Part shown: positions 33,079-41,701 of the stretch, piece by piece
How the letters are laid out: every line of letters begins with the position of its first letter
How positions within the stretch are numbered: the stretch's first letter is position 1
DNA from: Coprothermobacter sp.
GTDB lineage: Bacteria > Coprothermobacterota > Coprothermobacteria > Coprothermobacterales > Coprothermobacteraceae
Length of the DNA: 45,964 nt
Assembly: GCA_012842545.1 (NCBI GenBank)
Contig: DUSQ01000062.1
Location: 1 to 45,964, forward strand
Reading direction: 5' to 3'
Made by a program: the position numbers and the translations under genes
Notes under the pieces: model-generated
Databases searched by the model: none
The model's input: the letters and a program-made list of their open reading frames with translations, nothing else
Told to the model about the DNA's origin: nothing

Positions 33079-33112
33079 AAAGGAGGGGACTCTTTAGAAA
33101 GTTCCCTCCTTT
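33079..33112. terminator. Intrinsic terminator of the por operon, overlapping the end of the divergent-strand gene
   Basis: AAAGGAGGGGACT (33079-33091) pairs with AGTTCCCTCCTTT (33100-33112), 13 bp with one G-T wobble around an 8-nt loop, followed by T-rich sequence. It lies between porB and the end of the convergent endonuclease III-like gene, whose TAA (33096-33094) is inside the loop. Confidence 0.75.
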
Positions 33113-33708
33113 TGATTGAGTGGACACTCCTCACAACGGGGTTTCTTCTTGCAATAGTTCTTACCTACTTCCACGAACGCAGCGTGAAGCCTTTTAAGAA
33201 TGTCAACGTTGGTAGCATCTTGGCCCAAAGTAGTTATCAGTAACTGTTTTATTTGCTCGTAGTTGAATGGACCATTTACTAAGCCACAGTTTTTCAAAAC
33301 ACGGTACGTGTATGAGTCAACAACCATTTCTGGCTTCCCAAGTGCGTACAGCAAGATACTATCTGCTGTTTCTGGTCCAATGCCCTTTACGTTCAAAAGT
33401 TTCTCCCGTGATGGTATGGGGTCTTTTAGCATGAGCATCGCTAACTCTCTTAAAGTGGTAGCTTTTCTCCTGTAAAAGCCGGCAGGATTTATTATGGTTT
33501 CTAAGTCTTTTGCCTTGAGAATTTGTTCCCAGTTGTTTATACCCGACTTTGCGAGGCGTTGCATGGCTTTTGATACGTTGTTCCAACTGGTATTCTGAGT
33601 AAGTACAGCTGATACAGCAATCTCAAATGATGAACTTCCGGGCCACCAGTTTGGGTCCGGTTGAAACGCCAGAAGAAGGCTTATGAGTGTATGCAATTTT
33701 TCCTTCAT
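33094..33708 (-). CDS. Endonuclease III-related HhH-GPD DNA glycosylase (COG2231-like)
   Basis: 204 residues. The helix-hairpin-helix VKGIGPETADSILLYAL and catalytic Asp131 (VVDSYTYRVL) define the HhH-GPD fold. Glu113 stands where endonuclease III has its lyase lysine, so a monofunctional glycosylase is expected, as in the MagIII-like/COG2231 group; FEIAVSAVLTQNTSWNNV is typical of that group. The iron-sulfur loop has only three cysteines (186, 192, 195) with C-X5-C-X2-C spacing; the fourth position is Glu201, so the cluster may be absent or altered. The ATG has no Shine-Dalgarno site and a TATTCT 7 nt upstream. Confidence 0.85.
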   Translation of the reverse strand: MKEKLHTLISLLLAFQPDPNWWPGSSSFEIAVSAVLTQNTSWNNVSKAMQRLAKSGINNWEQILKAKDLETIINPAGFYRRKATTLRELAMLMLKDPIPSREKLLNVKGIGPETADSILLYALGKPEMVVDSYTYRVLKNCGLVNGPFNYEQIKQLLITTLGQDATNVDILKRLHAAFVEVGKNYCKKKPRCEECPLNQKEGTF

Positions 33709-33768
33709 AAGTGTTAGAATAATATTATCAGCTTAAAGTAATCTTAACACAAACAGGAGGAGACGCAC

Positions 33769-34944
33769 ATGGCACACTTAGCGGAAAGGCTTAATAATCT
33801 GGGTAGTGAAGGGGCTTTTGAGGTTTTAGCGAAAACTAAGGTACTTGAGGCCCAGGGGAAAAAGATAGCGCACTTTGAAATAGGCGAGCCTGATTTTGAC
33901 ACACCGGAAAACATAAAGAGGGCTGCCTATGAAGCTTTGGAGAAAGGCTACACTCACTATGTTCCTTCTTTGGGTGTTCCAGAAGCCAGAGAAGCTTATG
34001 CAAAATATGTTTCCAAAACCAGAAATGTGGAAGTTGACCCAGGGCAGATCATTGTGACAGCGGGTGCAAAGCCTCTCATTTTCTACACCATGATGGCTCT
34101 TGTAAACCCGGGTGACGAAGTTATTTATCCTGATCCTGGTTATCCCATTTATTCCTCGGCTGTGAGGTTTGCTGGTGGTGTACCAAAACCCATTGTGCTA
34201 AGAGAAGAGAACAATTTCAGGCTCGATGTGGATGAACTTAAAAGGATGGTAACGCCCAAAACAAAGGTCATAATCGTAAACAGCCCTCATAACCCCACAG
34301 GCAGTGTACTAAACAAGGAAGAGCTCAAAGCCATCCTTGATTTGGCTGATGGGGAGCATCTGTTTATTTTGTGTGACGAGTTATATCACCGCATTTACTA
34401 CAACGGTGAAATGGCTCCTTCCATGTATGAATTCCCTGAAGCAAAAGAAAAAGTCATACTCATGGAAGGTTTTTCAAAGATTTATGCCATGACTGGCTGG
34501 AGGCTGGGTTATGGTGTACTTCCCCCTGATTTAGTTCCATGGTTTAGCAAACTCCAGACAAACGTTTATAGCCATGCCCCGGCTTTTGTGCAGGTAGCTG
34601 GTATTGAAGCCTACAACGGCCCTCAGGATGCTCCAAAAGCCATGGTAGAGGAGTTTAAGAGAAGAAGAGACTACATTGTCCCCAGAGTGAATTCCATGGA
34701 TTTGGTGCATTGTGTAGAACCTCAGGGTGCTTTCTATGCTTGGTTGAACATAAAGAAGCTAAATAGGCCTTCAAACGAAGTAGCTGAGTACTTGCTTAAC
34801 GAAGCGGGGGTAGCTGTGCTGACAGGCACCTCTTTCGGAGATTCCGGAGAAGGCTATCTGCGTATGTCCTATGCAGCATCCATGGAAGATATCAAGTACG
34901 GTTTAGATCAGCTGGAGAAGTATTTACCGAAACTGTTGAAGTAG
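33769..34944 (+). CDS. Class I/II pyridoxal-phosphate aminotransferase
   Basis: 391 residues, fold type I, branch of aspartate/aromatic aminotransferases: VTAGAKPLIFYTMMALVNPG, DPGYPIYSS, NSPHNPTGSVL, CDELYHRIYYNG with the PLP Asp and Tyr, Schiff-base Lys in GFSKIYAMTGWRLGYG, and the substrate-carboxylate Arg in YLRMSYAAS. The enzyme moves amino groups between an amino acid and 2-oxoglutarate or similar. Specificity cannot be settled by sequence alone. The ATG follows AGGAGGAG by 6 nt. It is a single-gene unit ended by a strong terminator. Confidence 0.92.
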   Translation: MAHLAERLNNLGSEGAFEVLAKTKVLEAQGKKIAHFEIGEPDFDTPENIKRAAYEALEKGYTHYVPSLGVPEAREAYAKYVSKTRNVEVDPGQIIVTAGAKPLIFYTMMALVNPGDEVIYPDPGYPIYSSAVRFAGGVPKPIVLREENNFRLDVDELKRMVTPKTKVIIVNSPHNPTGSVLNKEELKAILDLADGEHLFILCDELYHRIYYNGEMAPSMYEFPEAKEKVILMEGFSKIYAMTGWRLGYGVLPPDLVPWFSKLQTNVYSHAPAFVQVAGIEAYNGPQDAPKAMVEEFKRRRDYIVPRVNSMDLVHCVEPQGAFYAWLNIKKLNRPSNEVAEYLLNEAGVAVLTGTSFGDSGEGYLRMSYAASMEDIKYGLDQLEKYLPKLLK

Positions 34945-34972
34945 ATAACATTAGTACCATCGAGGAATCAGC

Positions 34973-35005
34973 AAAAAAGGGCCCCCGCAACGGGGGCCCT
35001 TTTTT
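34973..35005. terminator. Strong bidirectional intrinsic terminator
   Basis: AAAAAAGGGCCCCCG (34973-34987) and CGGGGGCCCTTTTTT (34991-35005) form a perfect 15-bp stem with a CAA loop. It lies between the converging aminotransferase and dihydrolipoamide dehydrogenase genes and should stop transcription in both directions. Confidence 0.95.
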
Positions 35006-35023
35006 ATATCTTTGTTAATGGGT

Positions 35024-36388
35024 TCACACTGTATTGATAGGGTAACCAAGTAGCGCGAAAGCAGACTCTTTTGCTACTTCTGATAAGGTGGGGTGTGCAT
35101 GAATGACCTCAGATAGTTCTTTAACCGTCATGTTCTGTTGAAGGACTACGGCCATCTCGTTGATTATGAGATCGGCACCCACACCTGCCATCTGAACACC
35201 AAGTACTTTGCCAGTGTCTTCTTCCACGATGAATTTGCAGAAGCCTTCTGTTCTGTTCTTTGCCACGGCAGCTCCCAAGGCACGATAAGGCAATGTATAG
35301 GTCTTTACTGCTATTCCAGCTTGAGTGGCTTCCTTTTCGGTTTGTCCTATGGCTGCCAATGGTGGATCAGTGAATACCACCCAGGGGACTGCATGCCAAT
35401 CCATTTCCTTTGCTTCCTCTAAGATGTGCTTAACGGCGAAAATGCCTTCATGAGAGGCTACATGAGCTAAAGCCCCTCTGGCAACGGGGGGCATGGCTAC
35501 ATCTCCAATGGCATAGACGCCTTCCTCGGAAGTGAGTAAACTCTTGTCTACTTTGACCTTTCCTTTTTCCACCTGAATTTTGTCTGTTTTGATAACCTCG
35601 ACGTTCGCTGTACGTCCGACTCCTACAACGATCTGATCCACTTCCAGTTCTTGATCGTTTGTTAAAGTAACCTTCAAATGATCATCCTCATGGTCAATGT
35701 TTTTCACTGAATTGCCTACGACGAACTTTATGCCTTTCTTAGAAAGAATTTTGGCATAGGTACTGGAGGCATCACTGTCCAGCAGTGGCATTACCTGTGG
35801 GACTAATTCCACCACAGTTAGTTCGGTACCGAAAGCTCTTAAAATATCGCTCAGCTCTAGACCAATCGCTCCTGTACCTACGACCAAAGCTCTTTTGGGC
35901 AGCTCTTTTCGTGTGAAGAAGTGATTGCTGTTTATGATCCATTTCTTGTCTGTGGAAAGACCAGGCAATTCTGCTGGTCGTGAACCGGTGGCAATAATTA
36001 CATAGTCGAATTCATATGTTTCTCCAGCAGCTTCTACTTGGTGATTGCCGTGATAAAACGCTTCACCTTGGACCAAATGGACTCCACGTTTCTTTAGCAA
36101 GAATTCTACTCCTCTTCTAAGTTGAGCAACAGTTCTTAGCATGCGTTGTTGAACTTGTTGCCAGCTAATTTGTGCGCCTTCCACTGTTACGCCAAACTGC
36201 GATGCTTCTTTAATATGGGAATACAGCTCAGTACTTGCAAGTATGGTTTTTGTGGGTATGCATCCCAGGTTTAAGCAAGTACCACCTACAAACTGTTTTT
36301 CAAACAAGGTTACATCTATGCCGCGCTGTGCTGCATACAGTGCTGCTTCGTAACCGCCGGGTCCTGCACCAATTATGCCAAGTTTCAC
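35024..36388 (-). CDS. lpd: Dihydrolipoamide dehydrogenase
   Basis: 454 residues. FAD site IIGAGPGGYEAALYAAQRG, redox-active pair Cys38/Cys43 in GGTCLNLGCIPTK, NAD site VVGTGAIGLELSDILRAFG, FAD-binding GVYAIGDVA and the catalytic dyad HAHPTLSE (~431-438) are all intact. The enzyme reoxidises dihydrolipoamide with NAD+, as E3 of 2-oxoacid dehydrogenases or L-protein of the glycine cleavage system. No lipoyl protein or E1/E2 genes are in the window, so the partner is unknown; the glycine cleavage system would fit with threonine dehydrogenase next door. The GTG start follows AAGGAGGTG. Confidence 0.94.
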   Translation of the reverse strand: MKLGIIGAGPGGYEAALYAAQRGIDVTLFEKQFVGGTCLNLGCIPTKTILASTELYSHIKEASQFGVTVEGAQISWQQVQQRMLRTVAQLRRGVEFLLKKRGVHLVQGEAFYHGNHQVEAAGETYEFDYVIIATGSRPAELPGLSTDKKWIINSNHFFTRKELPKRALVVGTGAIGLELSDILRAFGTELTVVELVPQVMPLLDSDASSTYAKILSKKGIKFVVGNSVKNIDHEDDHLKVTLTNDQELEVDQIVVGVGRTANVEVIKTDKIQVEKGKVKVDKSLLTSEEGVYAIGDVAMPPVARGALAHVASHEGIFAVKHILEEAKEMDWHAVPWVVFTDPPLAAIGQTEKEATQAGIAVKTYTLPYRALGAAVAKNRTEGFCKFIVEEDTGKVLGVQMAGVGADLIINEMAVVLQQNMTVKELSEVIHAHPTLSEVAKESAFALLGYPINTV

Positions 36389-36478
36389 CGAGGAAACACC
36401 TCCTTAAGAGCTTCTTGGCTGCATTTTACCATAATTTATTGGCTAAAAATTTCTCAATAAACTTCTGACATTTTAAGT

Positions 36479-36484
36479 TATAAT
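36479..36484 (+). promoter_or_regulatory. -10 element upstream of threonine dehydrogenase
   Basis: TATAAT lies 26 nt before ATG 36511. A CTGACA (36465-36470) is too close (8 nt) to serve as its -35, so the upstream half of this promoter is unclear. Confidence 0.45.
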
Positions 36485-36510
36485 TAAAGCGATATGAAGG
36501 GAGTGTGCAT

Positions 36511-37536
36511 ATGTTAGCGATAAGGAAAGGTTCTGCTACTAAGGGTGTTGCCATGTATGAAATTGATGAGCCTGAACCACCTGAAGGTTGGGCTCTAGTT
36601 AAAGTCCTAAAGGCTTCAATTTGTGGGACTGACGTTCATATTTACCAGTGGAATGAATGGTCCCAAAAGCGAATGAACCCTCCAGTGACCATAGGTCACG
36701 AGTTTGTGGGTGAAGTTCTTAAGGTCAACAGAGGTGCTGGTAGAGTTCAGGAAGGAGACATCGTTTCTGCTGAATCTCATGTGGTATGCCACGTATGTCG
36801 GATGTGCAGACGAAACATGTACCATGCTTGCGAGAATACAAAGATTATTGGAGTTCATATGGATGGAGCTTTTGCCGAGTACATTGCCATTCCTGAAGAA
36901 AACTTGGTGGAGCTACCACCCAGTGTTCCTTTAGAAGCAGGCTCAGTATTAGAACCTTTTGGCAATGCTGTGCACACGGTACAAGCCGTAGATGTCAGAG
37001 GAAAGAGGGTTGTGGTTACTGGAGTGGGGCCCATAGGTGTTATGGCCATACCAGTGGCTAAAGCGCTGGGTGCTGTACAGATTATTGCCACTGATCTGTC
37101 TGACTACAGGCTAAAGTTGGCTTCTGATGTGGGAGCAGACGTAGTTGTTAATGTCAAGGAACAGGATCCGGTTAAGGTTGTGCAAGACTTAGGTGGTGCG
37201 GATGTAGTTTTAGAAATGAGTGGTAGCGAAAAAGCTTTGAATCAGGGGCTGGAGATGATTATTCCTGGAGGCGAGATGGCCATATTAGGTCTTCCTGATA
37301 ACCGAGTTTCGTTGGATTTGGCAAACGATGTAGTCTCCAAGGGCATAACCATAAAAGGTATAATCGGACGCCGGTTATGGGAGACCTGGGACTTAGGGGT
37401 ATCATTAGTTAGCAGTGGTAAAGTGGACTTAAGAAAGGTGATCACGCACCAATTTGACTTCAAGGACTATGAAGAGGCTTTTTCTACCATGATGTCTGGT
37501 AATTCTGGGAAGGTGGTACTGAACATAAGTCAGTAG
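36511..37536 (+). CDS. tdh: L-threonine 3-dehydrogenase
   Basis: 341 residues from ATG 36511, placed by GAAGGGAG (36496-36503); the upstream GTG 36505 is too close to that site. Zinc-dependent medium-chain dehydrogenase: catalytic Cys38 (SICGTDVHIYQW), His63-Glu64 (GHEFVGE), structural zinc cysteines 93, 96, 99 and 107, and the NAD fold (GVGPIGVMAIPVAKALG). CGTDVHIYxWxxW is diagnostic for threonine dehydrogenase over other alcohol dehydrogenases. It makes 2-amino-3-ketobutyrate, normally cleaved by a glycine acetyltransferase that is not adjacent. The gene is divergent from lpd. Confidence 0.93.
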   Translation: MLAIRKGSATKGVAMYEIDEPEPPEGWALVKVLKASICGTDVHIYQWNEWSQKRMNPPVTIGHEFVGEVLKVNRGAGRVQEGDIVSAESHVVCHVCRMCRRNMYHACENTKIIGVHMDGAFAEYIAIPEENLVELPPSVPLEAGSVLEPFGNAVHTVQAVDVRGKRVVVTGVGPIGVMAIPVAKALGAVQIIATDLSDYRLKLASDVGADVVVNVKEQDPVKVVQDLGGADVVLEMSGSEKALNQGLEMIIPGGEMAILGLPDNRVSLDLANDVVSKGITIKGIIGRRLWETWDLGVSLVSSGKVDLRKVITHQFDFKDYEEAFSTMMSGNSGKVVLNISQ

Positions 37537-37574
37537 GCGGTGCTTTGCCCTGGTGATAAGTAGCCTGTAAATGC

Positions 37575-37580
37575 TATAAT
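37575..37580 (+). promoter_or_regulatory. Extended -10 promoter for the remA operon, leaderless
   Basis: TGCTATAAT (37572-37580) ends just 6 nt before the GTG 37587, so transcription is expected to start at the start codon itself. No -35 match is seen at proper spacing and there is no Shine-Dalgarno site. Confidence 0.5.
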
Positions 37581-37586
37581 TGAAAA

Positions 37587-37904
37587 GTGGAGAGCGGTTT
37601 TCTTAATATTGGTTTTAGTTCATACATATCTGTATCGAAAATAATCGGCATCGTTAGCCCTGATTCTGCTCCCATAAGGCGTATGATAAGGCTTGCTAAA
37701 GAGCAAGGACGACTTGTAGACGCCACCTTTGGACGCAGAACCAGGGCTGCCATTTTGACAGAGGGCGGCTTTATCGTGCTTTCTGCTGTGCTTCCAGATA
37801 CTTTGGTGAGTCGTCTGGAGGAAGAAGAAGAGGAAGAAGAAAGAACAGAGCCCATCACTGAACAAGAAGCAGAGCTGGAAGAAGAATCAGGAGAGGACGT
37901 TTAA
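37587..37904 (+). CDS. remA: RemA-like regulatory protein (DUF370)
   Basis: 105 residues; B. subtilis RemA is just under 90. The core INIGFSS..IVSPDSAPIRRMI and DATFGRRTRAAI, then VLSAVLPDTLVSR, is the full DUF370 pattern. RemA is a ring-forming DNA-binding activator of biofilm and osmoprotection genes in Bacillus. Here residues ~77-105 are an added tail rich in Glu (EEEEEEEE) that the Bacillus protein lacks. Gene order remA-gmk-rpoZ-coaBC is widely conserved in Firmicutes and thermophiles. The gene appears to be read from a leaderless GTG. Confidence 0.88.
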   Translation: MESGFLNIGFSSYISVSKIIGIVSPDSAPIRRMIRLAKEQGRLVDATFGRRTRAAILTEGGFIVLSAVLPDTLVSRLEEEEEEEERTEPITEQEAELEEESGEDV

Positions 37905-38570
37905 GTGGGCGGTAGACTCATCGTCATCAGTGGCCCTTCCGGTGTAGGGAAGGGAACCGTAGTAAGTGAGCTTCTAAACAGAGATAAAGAACTTGTACTT
38001 TCTGTTTCTGTGACCACTCGTAGTCCCAGGCCTGGTGAAATTGACGGCAAAGATTATTACTTTGTCGATTACTCCACATTCAAGAAAATGGTTGCCACGG
38101 ATAGATTGCTTGAGTGGGCTTATGTTCATGGTTCCTACTATGGAACTCCTAAAGACTTTGTGATGCAGCACTTGGAGCAAGGTAGAAAGGTGATCTTGGA
38201 AATTGACATGCAGGGAGCCATGCAAGTTCGAAGGAGGTTCCCAGATGCTATTCTAATATTTCTGTTGCCTCCTTCTTTGGACGAGCTTAAGCATCGTTTG
38301 ACGAAGCGCGGCACTGAAGAGATGGACGAGCAGCAGCTTAGACTGCTTCGTAGCTTACAAGAGCTTGATTACCTCAGGGAATACCATTTTTTCGTGGTCA
38401 ACGTGGAGGTAAATCAAGCTGTGGAAAACATAATGAAGATTCTGTCCTTGGTGGACTTCGTGGTTACTGAGGACAGGGCACGCACCATGGTGGAATCTCT
38501 AAGAAAAGGAGGTATTTTTGATGAAGCAGGTGACATTAGAAGAGCTGGAGAGAATTACTGGACTCCCTAG
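37905..38570 (+). CDS. gmk: Guanylate kinase
   Basis: 221 residues, usual length ~205. P-loop GPSGVGKGT at 8-16, GMP-binding SVTTRSPRPGEIDGKDYYFV with the Arg/Tyr contacts, and EIDMQGAMQV, IFLLPPS, RLTKRGTE of the lid. It converts GMP and ATP to GDP and ADP. The GTG starts directly after the remA stop (TAAGTG), with GGAGAGG upstream. About 15 extra C-terminal residues overlap the rpoZ start. Confidence 0.96.
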   Translation: MGGRLIVISGPSGVGKGTVVSELLNRDKELVLSVSVTTRSPRPGEIDGKDYYFVDYSTFKKMVATDRLLEWAYVHGSYYGTPKDFVMQHLEQGRKVILEIDMQGAMQVRRRFPDAILIFLLPPSLDELKHRLTKRGTEEMDEQQLRLLRSLQELDYLREYHFFVVNVEVNQAVENIMKILSLVDFVVTEDRARTMVESLRKGGIFDEAGDIRRAGENYWTP

Positions 38571-38715
38571 GTATGCCGTGGTGGTGGCAGTGGGCTTGAC
38601 GGCTAAGAAAATACAAAAAGAAATACTATCTCAATCTCCCACCTATGAGGTCCCTGTAGAACGCGCCATTCGAGACATAGCAGAAAGAAAGGTCACAGTT
38701 ACTCTGCGTATATAG
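38521..38715 (+). CDS. rpoZ: RNA polymerase omega subunit
   Basis: 64 residues from ATG 38521, with AAAGGAGGT 8 nt upstream inside gmk; a TTG at 38518 is less well spaced. The omega fold is seen as LEELERITGLPRYAVVVAVG, TAKKI and PVERAIRDIAERKVTV, the latter matching the conserved AL.EI..GKI region. The gene is short but in the standard place between gmk and coaBC, which raises confidence. It aids assembly of the beta' subunit. Confidence 0.85.
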   Translation: MKQVTLEELERITGLPRYAVVVAVGLTAKKIQKEILSQSPTYEVPVERAIRDIAERKVTVTLRI

Positions 38716-39947
38716 TGAATAAATCTATGTGGATTTCAGGTAGTGTATTTCGAAGAAAGAACATTCTCTTGGGAGTAACTGGTTCTATTGCAGCTTTTAA
38801 GGCTTGTGCTTTGGCTTCTACACTGTCTAAATGTGAAGCTCACGTTCGAACCGTTTTGACACCATCGGCCTTGAATTTCGTGGGGCCAACGAGCTTTGTT
38901 TCCCTTACCAATGATGCGGCTTACACCGATGAGGATTACTGGACATCAAACATACGCAGTTTACACATTGAACTTGGTCGTTGGGCGGATGTCTTGGTTG
39001 TTGCTCCAGCCACGGCAAACACGCTCGCAAAAATAGCCAATGGATTGGCTGATAATCTTTTAACCAGCACCATATTGGGGTCTGATAAGCCCCTAGTTTT
39101 GGTCCCAGCTATGAATGTGCGCATGTATGAAAACAAGATCACTCAGGAGAATCTGAAAACGCTTAAGAACATGGGGTACATTGTAGTAGAACCTGAGGTG
39201 GGACATCTGGCTGATGGAGAAGTGGGTAAGGGCCGTTTCCCTGAGATGGATACGATTTTGTTTCATGTTGCTAAAACCATTGTGCCTCAGGATCTAACAG
39301 GAAAAAACATAGTAGTGACCGCTGGACCTACCAGAGAGTACATTGATGATGTTAGGTTCATATCGAATCCTTCTAGCGGCAAAATGGGCTATGCCTTGGC
39401 TCAAGCTTTAGCACTAAGAGGAGCTGAAGTTACCTTGCTAAGTGGTCCAGTGAATTTGGATGCCCCTGAGGGTGTTCGTCTGCTAAGGTTTGAATCGGTA
39501 GGCGAGCTCATATCTTTAATGGAAAGGTTCCTCCCTGAGGCTGACGCAGTGGTAATGGCTGCCGCCGTTGGGGATTTTACCACCGAAAAGAAGCAAGGTA
39601 AATTAAGAAGGCAAGGGGAACTAACGTTAACCTTGCGAGCAACCCCAGACGTGATAGGGAATTTCGCAGAAAAATACACTAAGCCAGTTTACGTGGCTTT
39701 TGCAGCGGGTGGAGCCGACGTCATCAAAGATGCTGAAGAAAAACTTCAGCGTAAACACGTGGATGCCATATTTGCCAACCGTATCGACACTTCTCAGACG
39801 GGTTTTGCTGTGGACACCAACAGCGGTTGGCTCATAAGCAATAGAGGCGTGGAAGAGGCACCTTTGCAATCCAAAGTGGATTTGGCTTGGTGGCTTAGCG
39901 AGAGAATTGTATGGCTTATAGAAGCAAAATCAGAAACTTCTCCATAA
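38715..39947 (+). CDS. coaBC: Bifunctional phosphopantothenoylcysteine decarboxylase/synthetase
   Basis: 410 residues. The CoaC flavoprotein half has the N-terminal LLGVTGSIAAFKACAL, the active-site His in LHIELGRWADVLVVAPATAN and the PAMNVRMY loop. The CoaB half starts near 195 (NIVVTAGPTREYIDDVRFIS) with NPSSGKMGYALAQALALRG, AAVGDF and VAFAAGG. Together they turn 4'-phosphopantothenate and cysteine into 4'-phosphopantetheine in CoA synthesis. The GTG overlaps the rpoZ stop by 1 nt and no ribosome site is seen, so it is probably translated by coupling. The first ~16 residues precede the usual family start. Confidence 0.93.
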   Translation: MNKSMWISGSVFRRKNILLGVTGSIAAFKACALASTLSKCEAHVRTVLTPSALNFVGPTSFVSLTNDAAYTDEDYWTSNIRSLHIELGRWADVLVVAPATANTLAKIANGLADNLLTSTILGSDKPLVLVPAMNVRMYENKITQENLKTLKNMGYIVVEPEVGHLADGEVGKGRFPEMDTILFHVAKTIVPQDLTGKNIVVTAGPTREYIDDVRFISNPSSGKMGYALAQALALRGAEVTLLSGPVNLDAPEGVRLLRFESVGELISLMERFLPEADAVVMAAAVGDFTTEKKQGKLRRQGELTLTLRATPDVIGNFAEKYTKPVYVAFAAGGADVIKDAEEKLQRKHVDAIFANRIDTSQTGFAVDTNSGWLISNRGVEEAPLQSKVDLAWWLSERIVWLIEAKSETSP

Positions 39948-41701
39948 TTGCCCATATTGACCATGGTAAGTCCACGTTAGCTGACCGTTTCTTAGAGCTT
40001 TCTGGTTTGGTCAGACGCGATAAACTTCAGAAGCAAATGCTCGATAGTATGGATTTGGAACGCGAACGTGGTATTACCATAAAGAGTCATCCTGTTAGGC
40101 TGGCAATCGGGGATTATGTGTTCAATCTCATTGACACTCCTGGACACGTGGACTTCTCGTATGAAGTCTCGAGGTCTTTAGCCGCTTGTGAAGGTGCAAT
40201 TCTTCTAGTGGACGCAACTCAGGGAGTGGAAGCACAAACGGTAGCACATGCTTACAAAGCCATGGAACACAACTTGGCCATTGTGCCGGTCATTAACAAA
40301 ATTGATTTGCCTTCTGCTGATGTGGAAGGTACTAAAAGAGCTATGGCTCAACTTTTAGGCAAGGACGATATTGATCCCGTATTGGTGTCAGCCAAAGAGG
40401 GTATTGGCATACAAGAGCTCATTGATAGGCTCATAGAAGATATTCCAGCTCCAGAGGGAGATGAAAATGCACCCTTGCAAGCGTTAGTGTTCGATTCTTT
40501 TTATGATACGTACAAGGGTGTGGTTTCTGTTGTTCGCATCTTTAACGGACAGGTTAAGGTAGGAGATCGCATTAGGTTCTGGGCAAGCGGACTTGAATCA
40601 GAAGTTACTGAAGTTGGTGTTTTCTCGCTGAAGATGGTGCCCACAGACAGGTTAGAAGCTGGGGATGTGGGTTATGTAGCTGCTAACATAAGGGACATTC
40701 GTGAGGTGCCAGTGGGGGATACAATGACTTCGGCTGTTAGGCCTGCCACTGCTCCCATTCCGGGTTTTTCTTCAATGAAACCCATGGTTTTTGCTTCCAT
40801 TTACCCTACGGAGAACGAGGATTTTGAACGCCTTCGCGAGTCTCTAAAGAAACTTCAGCTCAATGATGCAGCTTTGGTATTCGAGCCCGAAACAAGCGAA
40901 GCTTTTGGCCCCGGTTTTAGGTGTGGCTTCCTTGGGCTTCTTCACATGGACATTGTTCGGGAAAGGCTTGAAAGAGAATTTGATTTGGATCTCATATTAA
41001 CATCGCCCAACGTGGAATACCATGTGCTAACAAGGAGTGGTGAATACATTGAAGTTCGTAATCCTTCTCAGTTTCCAGATTTTTCTGAGGTAGAGTTGGT
41101 GGAGGAGCCTTATGTGAGAGGAACCATTGTGGTCCCATCGGAGTACGTTGGCTCTGTTATTCAGCTTTGTGAGGGAAGACGTGGCAAGATGCTCCACATG
41201 GAATACATATCAGAGCAGCGTGTTTTGCTTGAGTACGATTTGCCTTTTGCGGAAATCATAACTGATTTTTACGACCAATTGAAAAGCGTAACCCGTGGTT
41301 ACGCGTCTTTTGATTATGAGCACATCGGTTTTAAAGAAGCTGACGTGGACAAGATAGAAGTGTTCATCAACGGAAAGAGACTGGACGCTCTCACGTTGCT
41401 TGCTCCAAAGAGTGAAGTGCTCAGGGTCGCTCGGCAGGTGGCGCTGAACCTGAAACGCACCATACCGAAGCAGCTTGTGGAAGTCGTGATTCAGGTGAAA
41501 GCGGGTGGCAGAATAGTAGCACGCGAAACTGTTAAGCCTCTCCGCAAAGACGTACTGGCAAAATGCTACGGAGGAGACGTTAGCAGAAAGAAGAAGCTTC
41601 TGGAGAAACAAAAGGCTGGAAAGAAGCGTATGAGACAGTTTAATCAGGTGGACATTCCTCAGGAAGCGTTTTTGTCAGTACTCAAGGCTGACACTGAGTA
41701 A
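39911..41701 (+). CDS. lepA: Elongation factor 4 (LepA GTPase)
   Basis: 596 residues, standard LepA length. G1 AHIDHGKST, G2 RGITIKS, G3 DTPGHVD, G4 NKID and G5 SAKEG are all present; domain II (DTYKGVVSVVRIFNGQVKVG), the LepA-specific LRESLKKLQLNDAAL and GFRCGFLGLLHMDIV regions, and the C-terminal domain (GGDVSRKKKLLEKQKAGKKR) follow. It is a ribosome-associated GTPase that aids 30S biogenesis and may remodel stalled ribosomes. It begins inside the last 37 nt of coaBC and its TAA shares one base with hemW (TAATG). Confidence 0.97.
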   Translation: MAYRSKIRNFSIIAHIDHGKSTLADRFLELSGLVRRDKLQKQMLDSMDLERERGITIKSHPVRLAIGDYVFNLIDTPGHVDFSYEVSRSLAACEGAILLVDATQGVEAQTVAHAYKAMEHNLAIVPVINKIDLPSADVEGTKRAMAQLLGKDDIDPVLVSAKEGIGIQELIDRLIEDIPAPEGDENAPLQALVFDSFYDTYKGVVSVVRIFNGQVKVGDRIRFWASGLESEVTEVGVFSLKMVPTDRLEAGDVGYVAANIRDIREVPVGDTMTSAVRPATAPIPGFSSMKPMVFASIYPTENEDFERLRESLKKLQLNDAALVFEPETSEAFGPGFRCGFLGLLHMDIVRERLEREFDLDLILTSPNVEYHVLTRSGEYIEVRNPSQFPDFSEVELVEEPYVRGTIVVPSEYVGSVIQLCEGRRGKMLHMEYISEQRVLLEYDLPFAEIITDFYDQLKSVTRGYASFDYEHIGFKEADVDKIEVFINGKRLDALTLLAPKSEVLRVARQVALNLKRTIPKQLVEVVIQVKAGGRIVARETVKPLRKDVLAKCYGGDVSRKKKLLEKQKAGKKRMRQFNQVDIPQEAFLSVLKADTE

